This document shows positions 16,050 through 26,200 of a stretch of 64,000 bases of DNA, one piece after another. The stretch covers positions 62,001 through 126,000 of the forward strand of contig CAKUUX010000005.1 of assembly GCA_934693165.1 (NCBI GenBank), read 5' to 3'. The position numbers were made by a program, and so were the translations under genes. Position 1 is the first letter of the stretch. Each line of letters begins with the position of its first letter. Under the pieces are notes generated by a model. The model made no database searches. It had not been told where the DNA came from and saw nothing but the letters and a program-made list of their open reading frames with translations. The stretch comes from an uncultured Candidatus Melainabacteria bacterium (lineage in GTDB: Bacteria; Cyanobacteriota; Vampirovibrionia; Gastranaerophilales; Gastranaerophilaceae).

Positions 16050-17501
16050 ATGAATATTAATTTTAAGTATTTATTTTTTAGCATAATATTTGCCCTATCG
16101 ATTATAGGGATATTATTTTTCGGCTATATTTTTATCACTAATTTACCTAAAATTAATTTTACAACACCAACTGAAAATATTAACACAGCACAAGCTATTC
16201 CAAGTTCTAATAAAATAAAAACCGAATTAAATCAAGCATTTGCAGTTTTTAATAAAAATTTTAATTCAAACTCTGAAAACATCAATCAAATAAATAATAT
16301 GCTTTCTTATGGCGTGCTTACTTCAGAAGAAGTCGCAACCAGATTTTTGGATGTTACTTATTCAGAACGTTTTGGAATAGAAAAGACTACAAAACAAAAG
16401 CTTGCTTACAAACTAGGTTTCGTAAATAGATGCAAAGATGCAAGTTGTTTTTCTAAAAACAGCATCGATGCTTACGACCAACCTTTAATGCCACAACTAA
16501 AAAATAAAAATTATTCTTACGTAAAACTAAAAGATGGAACAAGTTATGCCTTCACATACATTATGTCATCTTGTAAAACCATCAATGGGGGGTATGATAA
16601 TGGCTGTGGGTATGGATATGTAGATATAAACGGTAAAAAAAAGCCAAATATACTTAATGTGGACATTTTCCAATTTCGACTTATTCGTAACCCAAAGTCA
16701 GGATATATAACAATGAAACCTTTTTTTAATGGAAAAACTTATAAAAATCTTTATGAAGAATGTTTTATAAATGGTGGAAGCTGCACTAATTATGCTCTTA
16801 ATGGTGATACTACATATATTACAAATCGACGTTTTTCAGCTTGCCAAAAAAAATCTAAAAAAGATGTTTGGCTAGATGATAATAATAATTGCTGTATTTC
16901 TGATAACACAAAAGCTTGCTGTGAATCACGTTCTCCATTAAAAATTAGAAAAAACGGAAAATTTATTGAAAAAGATTATATGGGTGCAACAAAAGATTTA
17001 TGTTGCTATGATAAAAATGATTCTGAAGTCTGCTGTAAAGCTTTAACTGGAGCAGACGGATATATGCTAAAAGGAAAATGCATTTCAGGAACAATTAAAA
17101 CACCACTAGAAGAAGGTAAATTTAATTTTGTCCTACGATCAAATTCAAATCAAGGTTCAGCATATTTAATAACAAAAAAAGTTTCTTATAAAATCTTTAA
17201 CATAAGTGGAAAGAAAACGGTTAGTGCGCTTAATCTTAATCCAAAAGAAGATTATATCTTATATTCAAATTACGAGAACTACGGCGCAAAACTTAAGATA
17301 GTTAGAGGTTCTTGCAAACTTAAAAACTTTGGTAGTAATTATTATATTATTTCAAACAAAAAAGCAGGAGATACTTGTGTTGTAAGTTTTGGAACATCTA
17401 AAAATAAAACAACAATAAACTCTAACTCTCAAAAAATGCAAGAATGTACTGACTGTTCAAAAGAAATTTCAAAAGGAACATACTTGCCTTGCTGTAAATA
17501 A
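16050..17501 (+). CDS. Pilin-like exported protein with cysteine-rich CC...CCKA module (miniature paralogue of the giant protein)
   Basis: A 483-residue protein. The N-terminal hydrophobic helix (FFSIIFALSIIGILFFGYIF) is not preceded by a canonical prepilin site. It is followed by a pilin-like domain with CGYGYVDINGKKKPN, the D-I-N-G motif shared with the genes at 23286, 37113 and 37849. Then come cysteine-rich units: NNNCCISDNTKACCES, LCCYDKNDSEVCCKALTG. These are the same modules the giant protein carries in ten copies. A C-terminal beta-rich region follows. The start at 16050 fits a leaderless transcript; ATG 16044 is equally in frame, and the longer ORF from 15933 reads through the ahcY terminator and is rejected. 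Function unknown; surface or pilus-like role inferred. Confidence 0.75.
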   Translation: MNINFKYLFFSIIFALSIIGILFFGYIFITNLPKINFTTPTENINTAQAIPSSNKIKTELNQAFAVFNKNFNSNSENINQINNMLSYGVLTSEEVATRFLDVTYSERFGIEKTTKQKLAYKLGFVNRCKDASCFSKNSIDAYDQPLMPQLKNKNYSYVKLKDGTSYAFTYIMSSCKTINGGYDNGCGYGYVDINGKKKPNILNVDIFQFRLIRNPKSGYITMKPFFNGKTYKNLYEECFINGGSCTNYALNGDTTYITNRRFSACQKKSKKDVWLDDNNNCCISDNTKACCESRSPLKIRKNGKFIEKDYMGATKDLCCYDKNDSEVCCKALTGADGYMLKGKCISGTIKTPLEEGKFNFVLRSNSNQGSAYLITKKVSYKIFNISGKKTVSALNLNPKEDYILYSNYENYGAKLKIVRGSCKLKNFGSNYYIISNKKAGDTCVVSFGTSKNKTTINSNSQKMQECTDCSKEISKGTYLPCCK

Positions 17502-17513
17502 GGATAACAACCT

Positions 17514-18371
17514 ATGAATTCAAAAATAAAATTAATATTAGCTTTTATAACTGCACTTATCTTTTTAGGGTTGATGTGGAGTGCATTGTCAATTTATAAA
17601 TACCTAACTCCTAAAAGAGATGCATTTTTTCAAAGTGTAGAAAAATCGGCTCAATTTTATAATGAAGAAACATTAAAATCCAAGCTTGATAAGGCTTTAG
17701 ATAATTTTTATATAGTTGCCAATAAAGATAAAACCAAAAACAAAAAAGACAGAGAAAGTTTTAAAATAAATAATAAATACTTTGAAAACCTTTTAAAATC
17801 TTCTGTTGAAACTTGTAATGACAATTGTTTTGGAAAAGAATACAAAAATCTTGCAGACGAAAAAATACCTAATATTTATGACAAAAAGAATTTTTCTTTC
17901 AAAATAAAAGATGCTTCATACACCTTTAACATAAGTAATTCAGCCTGTATGTTAGAAAATAGCACAACTTCTCACATCTGTGGCTTTGGATACATTGATA
18001 TAAATTCATCAACTGAACCAAATAAATTAGGCTATGATGTATTTAACGTATCACTTTTTGCAGATAACAAAGGTTCATTTTTCTTTGCGCCAACTAATAC
18101 CATAGAAATAGCTAAAATAAGATGCACTGTAGATAACGGTTATGATTGCATTTCTTTTGCATTAAACAAGGATTTATCTTATATGAAAAAACTTGATGCA
18201 TCTAAGAGCGCTTATAAAATTTCAGAAAAACCATATTTTGACATCTATAAAATTCCAAATAAAAATGAATTCGTATTCTATAATTATTCAGGATACAAAG
18301 GCAAAGTTACACTTATAAGTTTTGTTGAAAATTTGTTTAAAATAATTAAATATAAAATGTTATCATTATAA
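17514..18371 (+). CDS. Pilin-like exported protein, degenerate D-I-N motif
   Basis: A 285-residue protein with an N-terminal membrane helix (about 5-28). The pilin-like region has CGFGYIDINSSTEPNKLGYDVFNVSLF, a diverged version of the D-I-N-G-x-K-G-P-N-x-x-G-x-D motif of its neighbours. It follows the previous gene after 12 bases, so they are probably co-transcribed. The GATAACAACCT context before ATG gives only a weak ribosome-binding site. It lacks the CC modules of the upstream gene. Function unknown; likely an envelope or pseudopilin-like partner. Confidence 0.7.
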   Translation: MNSKIKLILAFITALIFLGLMWSALSIYKYLTPKRDAFFQSVEKSAQFYNEETLKSKLDKALDNFYIVANKDKTKNKKDRESFKINNKYFENLLKSSVETCNDNCFGKEYKNLADEKIPNIYDKKNFSFKIKDASYTFNISNSACMLENSTTSHICGFGYIDINSSTEPNKLGYDVFNVSLFADNKGSFFFAPTNTIEIAKIRCTVDNGYDCISFALNKDLSYMKKLDASKSAYKISEKPYFDIYKIPNKNEFVFYNYSGYKGKVTLISFVENLFKIIKYKMLSL

Positions 18372-18379
18372 AATTAAGC

Positions 18380-18514
18380 AAAAAAAAACTCCTTGAAAGG
18401 AGTTAAAAATTTCTATAGGAAGGGAAGGTAATTAGGGTAGGTTTGTAGAATTTCTCTCTCTTATAAAATACGTACTAATTGCTCTCGTGTCTCAATTAAT
18501 GTCTCTCGTATCTT
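18380..18514 (-). ncRNA. Candidate small RNA with C-rich anti-Shine-Dalgarno stretches
   Basis: The roughly 260-base intergenic region holds no plausible ORF but has a complete transcription unit on the minus strand. It begins with a promoter-like TACTTTATATATATGTAAG (18512-18530). About 135 nt later comes an intrinsic terminator AACTCC-TTTCAA-GGAGTT followed by TTTTTTT (18380-18405). The predicted RNA starts with purine-rich ACGAGAGAC and ACGAGAG elements. It carries a TTAATTG/CAATTAG stem and ends with CCTACCC...CCTTCCCTTCC ahead of the terminator. C-rich single strands of this kind in other bacterial sRNAs pair with ribosome-binding sites; that role is inferred here. Confidence 0.5.
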
Positions 18515-18630
18515 ACATATATATAAAGTATTTCTTTTACACCCAATTTCAGCATGTCTAAATTTCGTTACAAAGCTTAATAATTACTTTGGGTGATGAA
18601 ATCAATTAAAAAATCGTTTAAAATACAAGT

Positions 18631-19020
18631 ATGCTAATGACGATTTGGTATCATTCTTTAATAAAAACCCCATATACACCACCGGAATGGGTATTTTCAA
18701 CTGTTTGGTGCGTACTATATTTATTTATGGCAATATCATTTATCATTATTTTTAGAAACTTTGAATTTAAAAATAAAAAGAAAGCACTTATGCTATTTTT
18801 GATTCAACTTACACTGAATTTATCTTGGTCGCCAGTATTCTTTATTTTGAATAACTTAATACTATCTTTTATAATTTGCGCACTACTTTTAATCTTTGTA
18901 TTGTTTACGACAATAGAATTTTTTAAGTACTCAAAAATTGCAGGGTACTTATTTGTACCATACTTTTTATGGGTAATGTTTGCCCTATGGCTAAATTTTC
19001 AATTCTTAATTTTGAATTAA
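18631..19020 (+). CDS. TspO/MBR family protein, short form
   Basis: A 129-residue membrane protein matching TspO from the loop after the first helix onward: WYHSLIKTPYTPPEWVFSTVWCVLYLFMAIS, then LNLSWSPVFFILNN, and FVPYFLWVMFALWLNFQF. TspO proteins normally have five helices and about 150-160 residues; helix 1 is missing here. They bind tetrapyrroles and related ligands. A TAAAAT box (18619-18624) ends 6 bases before the ATG and no ribosome-binding site is visible, consistent with a leaderless mRNA. No in-frame upstream start restores the first helix. The 3' end overlaps sulP by 15 bases. Confidence 0.8.
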   Translation: MLMTIWYHSLIKTPYTPPEWVFSTVWCVLYLFMAISFIIIFRNFEFKNKKKALMLFLIQLTLNLSWSPVFFILNNLILSFIICALLLIFVLFTTIEFFKYSKIAGYLFVPYFLWVMFALWLNFQFLILN

Positions 19021-20595
19021 AAAGTTAGCTCTTGAAACAGCTTGATTAACTGAGAATTTAATATCTTCTTTCGCAATAATACCTTCTAAACCCATCTTTA
19101 AAATTTTAGCTGCTAAGCGTTTATTTTTAAGCACTAGTAAGATTTTAATATCTTTGTCTTGCAATTTTAAAATTGTATCTTCTAACGCAAATACTGCAGA
19201 TATATCAAAAGAATTTAATTCAGAACAATCAAGAACAATTGCTTTGCTATCAAAAGATTCTTCAACTTTAGATACAAGTTGAGCAGTTGAACCAAAGAAG
19301 AAAATACCATTAACTTTTAGAACAGTAACTTCGCCATTTTTGCAATCAAGAGTACAATCACTTAATTCTCCTGCATCTTCAAGATTAACCTCAAAGTGTT
19401 TTGATACTTTTACAGCGAATAACAATGCTGAAAGAACAATACCAACACCGACAGCAAAGATTAAATCATATAAAACAGTTAATAAGAACACTGCAATCAT
19501 AACGATTAAGTCTGATTTTGGGGAAAATTTTATAACTTTTAAATACTTGTAATCAACGATATCAATACCAACTTTTATTAATATAGCTGAAAGAATTGCC
19601 ATAGGAATTTGAGATGCCAATGGGGCAAAGAATAAAATAATACTTATTAAAAATAGTGAATGAACAACACCTGAAAGATTTCCAGTAGCACCTGCCTTGA
19701 TATTTACAACTGTTCTCATTGTAGCGCCTGCACCTGCAAGACCACCGAAGATACCAGAAATTGCATTACCAAGACCTTGTCCAAAAACTTCTTTTCTTGA
19801 ATTATGTTTTGTTTTAGTAATGGAATCAGCAACAAGAGATGTTAGAAGTGAATCGATACAACCCAAAATTGCAAGTGAAAAAGCTGCAGGAAGAATTGCT
19901 TTTAATTCTGCAAACCCAATCATACCAATTTTTACTGATGGAAAAGTTCTAGGAATTTCGCCAATTGTAGCAACATCAAACTTCATCATCACACTGAATA
20001 TTGTACAAAGCACCAATGCTATTAAACTTGAGGGTACTTTTTCATTTATTTTTTTAGGAGTAAAAAATACTATCAATAGAGTTAAAATACTCAAAATCAA
20101 AGCTTGATAATTAATAGCATCTAAATGTTTTACAAAATAAACAATATGTTCAATAGGAGCACCTGTGTAATCCATACCAAAGAAAGGAGTTAGTTGAAGT
20201 AAAATAATAATAACCCCGATACCTGTCATAAAGCCTGAAATTACAGGATAAGGAACATATTTAATCAAATTAGCAAGTTGAGTAAAAGATATAGCAATCT
20301 GAATTAAACCTGCTAAAAATATTGCCATAAAAATAGTAGAAGGATTGTCAGGAAACAAAAGTACAAGACCAGCGACAACGACAGTCATAGGACCAGTTGG
20401 ACCAGAAACCTGAGTAGGAGTTCCACCAAAAAGTGCTGCGAAGAAACCTACAAAGATTGCACCATACAAACCTGCAGTTGCACCAAGCCCACTTGCGACA
20501 CCGAATGCTAAAGCCAAAGGTAAAGCAATAATGCCTGCTGTTATACCACCGAAGAGATTTCCCTTAATATTAGAGAAAAATTTTGTATTTTCCAT
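19006..20595 (-). CDS. SulP family anion transporter with STAS domain
   Basis: A 529-residue SLC26/SulP transporter. It contains GGITAGIIALPLALAFGVASGLG near the start, GPTGPMTVVVAGL in the conserved transporter core, and VFGQGLGNAISGIFGGLAGAGA. The C-terminal STAS domain (about residues 405-525) contains KAIVLDCSELNSFDISAVFAL. Members move sulfate, bicarbonate or dicarboxylates; the substrate is not resolvable. The start is set at ATG 20595 with AAAGGA six bases upstream; the in-frame TTG at 20601 lies within that leader. Probably in one unit with the upstream acyl-CoA synthetase (31-base gap). Confidence 0.9.
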   Translation of the reverse strand: MENTKFFSNIKGNLFGGITAGIIALPLALAFGVASGLGATAGLYGAIFVGFFAALFGGTPTQVSGPTGPMTVVVAGLVLLFPDNPSTIFMAIFLAGLIQIAISFTQLANLIKYVPYPVISGFMTGIGVIIILLQLTPFFGMDYTGAPIEHIVYFVKHLDAINYQALILSILTLLIVFFTPKKINEKVPSSLIALVLCTIFSVMMKFDVATIGEIPRTFPSVKIGMIGFAELKAILPAAFSLAILGCIDSLLTSLVADSITKTKHNSRKEVFGQGLGNAISGIFGGLAGAGATMRTVVNIKAGATGNLSGVVHSLFLISIILFFAPLASQIPMAILSAILIKVGIDIVDYKYLKVIKFSPKSDLIVMIAVFLLTVLYDLIFAVGVGIVLSALLFAVKVSKHFEVNLEDAGELSDCTLDCKNGEVTVLKVNGIFFFGSTAQLVSKVEESFDSKAIVLDCSELNSFDISAVFALEDTILKLQDKDIKILLVLKNKRLAAKILKMGLEGIIAKEDIKFSVNQAVSRANFLIQN

Positions 20596-20626
20596 TTTCA
20601 ATCCTTTACTAATTTTGATTATTTAA

Positions 20627-22291
20627 CTAATCCAAATTAAACATTTTCTTAATTTCTCTACGTTTAATTTTAGATGTTGCAGTTCTTGGCATTGGTTCGT
20701 TCATCAAGAAGATATTGTTAGGTCTTTTGAAGTGAGAAAGTTGTTTAGACATTTCTTTAACTTCATATTTCACGAATTTTTCAACATCTTCGAGATTTCC
20801 ACCACGTTCATCATAGATATGTTGTTTTGGTCTTACAAATACGTAAATATCTTCACAACCGTCTTTTTGACCGTTTTTACGTTTAGCACCAAGAGCGCAA
20901 ACTTCTTGGAAGTTTGGATTTTTTTCAAAAAGTGCTTCGATTTCTTCTGGGAATACTTTTTTACCACCAGAAAGTACAATCATATTTTTGATACGACCAG
21001 TAATCCAAATGAAACCGTCTTTATCAATTTTAGCAATGTCACCAGTATGTAACCAACCATCAGGAGTGATAACTTCATCTGTCATATCAGGTTTGTTGTA
21101 ATAACCTTTCATAACGTTATCACCTTTAACAAGTAATTCACCTGTTTCTGGGTCAATTTTTGCTGTTACATTAGAAAGAGGTTTACCAACAGAACCAAGT
21201 TTACGAGCTTCGTCTGTATTTAGAGAAACAACAGGGCTTGCTTCTGATAAACCATAACCTTCATAAATAGTCATGCCGATATTTTCAAAGAATTTAGCAG
21301 CTTTAACATCTAATGGAGCACCACCAGATAAGAAACCTTTGAATTTACCACCGAATTTTTTATGAATATCTTTAAACATTAATTTTTTAATCTTTTTGAA
21401 TTTGATAAATTTAGCCAATTGATATTTGATATCAAACATTCTTCTTGCGAACATTGATTTTGAACGTATTTCATTATGAATACTTGATTCAAGAAGTTTC
21501 ATAAATGCAGGAACTACAATCATGAAAGTAATTTGTTTTTCTTGCATCAATTCGAAGATATCTTTAGGTTTCAAACTCTTTGAGTAATAGATTGAAGTAC
21601 CCAAACTCAAGAAAGTTAAGAAACCAACTGTCAATTCAAATAAGTGATTCATCGGCAAGATAGATAATAATCTATCATTTGGCCCCATGTTGAAACAAGG
21701 GCCCATAGCTTTAACTTGCGCTAAGATATTTCTGAAAGAAATTTCAACACCTTTAGGATTACCAGTTGTACCAGATGTATAGATAATCAAGGCTGTTGAA
21801 TTGATATTTCTGTGACGCCATTTTCTATTTGGCTTGTCGTCAAGCGTGTAAATACTTGGATAATCTTTTATTGAACCTGCATCATTAATGATGATAATAT
21901 GTTCAATTGATTTTATTGTTTCTTTTAATTTAATAGCCATTTGCAAGTATGTTGAAGAAACAAGCATAACTTTAGGTTGGCAATCAGAAAGAATAGAATT
22001 CAATTCATATTCAGTTAATTTAATATCAAGAGGGATAGTGATAGAACCAGCCATTGTAGATGCGAATAATGCTGCACCCCACTCAGGCATAGATTCAGAA
22101 AGGATAGATAATTTGTCCCCTTTGTCGATACCGATTTCGATTAGGTAATTTGCTAATCTTTTTGATAATATATCTAAACCTTTGAAAGTTAATTCTCTCC
22201 AACCAAGGTGAGATTTCATACCTAAGGCAATGCCACCTTCAAGCTTTTTAAGTTTTTTTTCTATAAACAATAATGTATTTTCCATAGTCAT
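20627..22291 (-). CDS. Long-chain acyl-CoA (or acyl-ACP) synthetase, AMP-forming
   Basis: A 554-residue ANL-superfamily enzyme. It has the P-loop YTSGTTGNPKGVE near residue 170, the motif GYGLSEASPVVSLN near 345, and the adenylate-binding GWLHTGDIAKIDKDGFIWITGRIKNMIVLSGGKK near 415-450. The C-terminal catalytic Lys region is PRTATSKIKRREI. It activates fatty acids with ATP, as FadD or acyl-ACP synthetases do. AGGAGATA lies just before the first ATG, and a second in-frame ATG two codons later has better spacing. It likely leads a unit with sulP. The exact acyl acceptor is not determinable. Confidence 0.88.
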   Translation of the reverse strand: MTMENTLLFIEKKLKKLEGGIALGMKSHLGWRELTFKGLDILSKRLANYLIEIGIDKGDKLSILSESMPEWGAALFASTMAGSITIPLDIKLTEYELNSILSDCQPKVMLVSSTYLQMAIKLKETIKSIEHIIIINDAGSIKDYPSIYTLDDKPNRKWRHRNINSTALIIYTSGTTGNPKGVEISFRNILAQVKAMGPCFNMGPNDRLLSILPMNHLFELTVGFLTFLSLGTSIYYSKSLKPKDIFELMQEKQITFMIVVPAFMKLLESSIHNEIRSKSMFARRMFDIKYQLAKFIKFKKIKKLMFKDIHKKFGGKFKGFLSGGAPLDVKAAKFFENIGMTIYEGYGLSEASPVVSLNTDEARKLGSVGKPLSNVTAKIDPETGELLVKGDNVMKGYYNKPDMTDEVITPDGWLHTGDIAKIDKDGFIWITGRIKNMIVLSGGKKVFPEEIEALFEKNPNFQEVCALGAKRKNGQKDGCEDIYVFVRPKQHIYDERGGNLEDVEKFVKYEVKEMSKQLSHFKRPNNIFLMNEPMPRTATSKIKRREIKKMFNLD

Positions 22292-22368
22292 TATCTCCTA
22301 TAATTTTTGCCCATACGACTATACCATAAACATTACAAAATTCCTAATTTTTTGATACAATCTTTAAT

Positions 22369-23223
22369 ATGATTTTTACTTATATAACATTGTTTTTACG
22401 AATAATCTCAAACCCAGTAGCGAATGCATTTCAAAAAAAAATCGTACAGAAAAATTCAGCTATTGTGAGCAATTTTTATACGTATGCGTTTATGAGTTTG
22501 TGCTGTATTCCGTTTGCATTAAAGACTGATTGGTCGAATGTCGGGGCAAATGTTTATTATAATGCCTTTTTTGCAGGAATGCTTTGTTCTACAGGAACAG
22601 CTTGCTTGATTAAAGCCTTGCAAAGTGGAGATTTGTCGGTACTTGGGCCAATAAATTCTTATAAATGTATTGTTGGATTAGTTACGGCATTTTTATTGCT
22701 TGGCGAAATTCCGACACTGCTAGGTTTTTTAGGAATGATATTTATTATATGGGGAAGTTGGTTTGTTTTTGACGCAACAGAGGAAGGCTTTTCACTTGCA
22801 CTGTTTAAGAGAAGAGACATCCAGTTGAGATTTTTGGCACTGCTTTTGACAGGGATAGAAGCAGGATTTTTGAAAAAAGTTATTGTACTTTCTTCGCCTG
22901 TAATCTCTTTTTACTTGTGGTGTTTTTCGGGAGCATTGTTCTCGTTTGTACTATTGATATTATTTAGAAAAGGATTTGAAAAAGTTAAAACAAATTACTT
23001 GAAAGATTATATAATTGTAGCCACTTGCCTAGGTATAATGCAACTGTCTACAAATTACGTATTTGATAATATGAATGTTGGTTTTGCACTTGCATTGTTC
23101 CAGTTGTCGACATTGGTATCATTGTTTTTGGGATTTAAGATGTTTCACGAAAAAGATATGACAAAAAAAATAATTGGTACGATTGTAATGATAGTTGGCT
23201 CAATTTTGGTTTTGACAACATAA
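22369..23223 (+). CDS. EamA/DMT-superfamily transporter
   Basis: A 284-residue protein with about ten hydrophobic helices in two EamA-like halves. Motifs include LIKALQSGDLSVLGPINSYKCIVGLVTAFLLLGEIPT in the first half and FQLSTLVSLFLGFKMFHEKDMTKKIIG in the second. Substrates for such drug/metabolite exporters vary and none can be assigned. A TACAAT box (22356-22361) lies 7 bases before ATG, with a weak -35 (TTACAA) 17 bases upstream and no ribosome-binding site, suggesting leaderless translation. It converges on the giant gene with a 62-base gap lacking a clear terminator. Confidence 0.82.
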   Translation: MIFTYITLFLRIISNPVANAFQKKIVQKNSAIVSNFYTYAFMSLCCIPFALKTDWSNVGANVYYNAFFAGMLCSTGTACLIKALQSGDLSVLGPINSYKCIVGLVTAFLLLGEIPTLLGFLGMIFIIWGSWFVFDATEEGFSLALFKRRDIQLRFLALLLTGIEAGFLKKVIVLSSPVISFYLWCFSGALFSFVLLILFRKGFEKVKTNYLKDYIIVATCLGIMQLSTNYVFDNMNVGFALALFQLSTLVSLFLGFKMFHEKDMTKKIIGTIVMIVGSILVLTT

Positions 23224-23285
23224 GGGCAAGGGTGATGGCAAAGCAAGTTTTTCTTCGTTAAAAAAGGCGAAGTGCATAAAACAAA

Positions 23286-26200
23286 TTATTTACATTTTTT
23301 ATTTACAGCATCATAAACAGCACTTGAGCCTTTTATAGCCTTACAACAAATTTGAGATTGCTCTGCAGAAGTACAACATTCCCTGTTTATGTACGAACCT
23401 TGAGTATGAGAGATACTAGAAGAAGATTGACTTGGAGCTTCGCAACAAGATTTAGAATTATCAGAGTAGCAACATCCACCGGCATTTCCGACCCAGCCTG
23501 CTGCGCATGATTCAGCACTTAAAAGGCAATCAGAATTAGAACCCCAACTTGTATTGCAAGTAACAGTAGTTGAACCAACAGAACAATTAGTTAGAGAACA
23601 ACAAGCACCAGAGATAGTCGGAACATAAGCTCCTCTAGAGCAAGTCATAGTAAGTGTTCCAGAAGGAATAGTTATCGCTGAAGAAGATATCGTAGAACCG
23701 CCTACAGAGAATGAACAACTACTAGGAGCAGAGCTAGATAACTGAACACTTGCAGAGCCTGATACAGTACAGCCACTGCCGTTCCATTCATCTTCAGTAA
23801 CAGCTAAACAGTCAATTTTAGCTTCATAAACATTTTGACAAGATCTTACAAAATACAAGTTACCTTCAGAAGTTTCTTCTTCAGGAGAAAATAATTCATA
23901 ATCTGCAGAGCCAGAAGGGACTGTAATAGCTGGTACAGTACCTGATTTACATCCTATATCAAATGAAGACGCACCACCTGAAGCAATACATTTATTACCA
24001 GATCCAGTCTTACATTCGTCAAAGAATGAATTACCTGAAGCATCTTCAAAGTATTCAAAATTATCTGCAGTATCAGTAGAAACTGTAAAGTAAGCATTTT
24101 GACATTCTAGACAATCCATTGTTATATTAACAACCATACTTGAAGAAGTAGAATAATTAGGATCAGAACTATCAGTTATTGGACTAATAGAAATATAGTT
24201 AGTAGTTACACCATCAGCATAAACAGTATCATCAAAATAAGTTTTAAAATCATTTCTATCTATACTAATTACTGGAGATGTGGTATTTTTACAAGCAGCA
24301 ACAATTTTAGGTATGTTTGTATCCAAAGCACATGAACCAGATGCCGGAGAAGAACTTGCAGAGCATCCACCGTCTGCACTGTAATCGGTAACATACTTTG
24401 TACTTATAATAAATTTTTTAAAATTTGAAGTATCCTTAATAGTCCAATTAAAGAACCAATTGCCGGTAGTGTTACCTTTTTTACAATTGCCACCTGATAA
24501 AGAGTAATCAGAGCCACTGATAGCTTTACAACAAACATCAGATGATGTTGCAGATTGACAACAAATTGAAGATGAAGGTACCCAAATGCCGGAATCAGCT
24601 TCGCAACAAAGTTTAGTGCTATCATCTGTACAATCTGCAATCGGATCACCTACTGTAACCGTAATATTACATGAAGTGCTACCTGATTTAGGTAAAGTCA
24701 ATTTCCATTTTTTGCCAACATCTGATTCAGAATTGTTACTAGCAGATGCAGAACCCAATGTACAATTTCCACTTACAGATGCTTCTGTATTTGAATGATT
24801 TACATAAGCATTACCGTCAGTACCAAGTCCGAATGTACCTATACGTAATGTATATTCACCAGATGGAACAGAACTTGCTGAAACAGTAGCATTATTCAAG
24901 TTAAGAATTTCGTTATTAGAAGAATCATATAACACGATGTTATACTTATTTGATACAAAAGTAGGGCTAACAAGAGCAACAGAGAACTCTTGTGATTCAG
25001 GTTTAATTGCTAAAGGACTGATTACACAATATTTAGAGCCTGAAGTAGCAGCTGAAATTGTAGTGCTTGCTGATGTAGCTGATTTAATTGTACATCCGCC
25101 CTCAACAACTTCCCATTGACTGAAAGCATAACCGCTAGAAGGAGAAGCAACGATAGTTGCACCAGATGCAGAAGAAACGTTTTTAACGCCTTTAGGCTGA
25201 ACAGAAGTACCTGCAACAGTAACAGTTGAAATCTTAGTATAATCATACTCAACTCTAACATCAAAGCCAGAATTTACAGTAGAACAAGAACCGTCATACC
25301 AATAGTTATTACTACTCATAGCAAGACAGCATTTATCAGAGGCATTTTTACTATGACAACAAGTTCCAGAAGTAGGAGGAGTACCAGGCATACATTTCAT
25401 AATAACATTACATTGTGTATTTGAGCAAGAACTTGCAGAACAAGAATTAAAGCTAATTTGTCCTCCATTAGAAACATTTCCAGTATGACACCAACCAGAA
25501 GTTTCAATAACTGGATAACCAGAGCTACATCCTAAATTAGCTGTCATAGGGTATGTACCATCGCATGGGAAATTAGTATAATAACCTGCAGAAAGGTCGC
25601 CTACAGAAACAGAGCTAACAGCTCCATAAGTATTAATTTGAATAGAACAACCCTCTCTATTAGGTTCGCAGTCACCAATAATCTTACAAGAATTGCCAGC
25701 ACCGTTTCTAGATACAGTCATTTCAGTACGAGTACCAGATTCAGAGTTGTAAGAACTTTTACTAATACATCCAGAAGAGTCTGTACCGACACGAAGTTTT
25801 GAAGTATATCCTGATTTACAGATAAGAGTAACTACGTATTCATCTTTACTAGCTAAAGAACACATAGAGAAATTTCCACTACTTTGTACAGAAAAAGTAC
25901 AATTATTATCAACATTCGCTGATTTAAAGTTTTGCGTTGTATCCATAGCAAGCGAGAAACTAACATTAGATGTTCCATCGGCATAAGCTGGTTGAGCAAA
26001 CATAGGTGCTGGAGTATAGTTCAATACTTTGCCGTTCATTTTAACTGCATCAGGGATATTAAGTGCTATTAATGTATTTTGTGGGTCATAATATGCTGAT
26101 GTTGTAACATTTACCCATGTACCCTTACCACTAGGGTTTGTAGTAGCTTCACAACAAGCTTGAGTATTATCTGATGTACAACAAGTTGAGCCTGCTAGCC

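Noticed and set aside
23224..23285. A terminator between the EamA gene and the giant gene
   Set aside because: Only a 5-bp CTTCG/CGAAG stem without a proper T run could be found.
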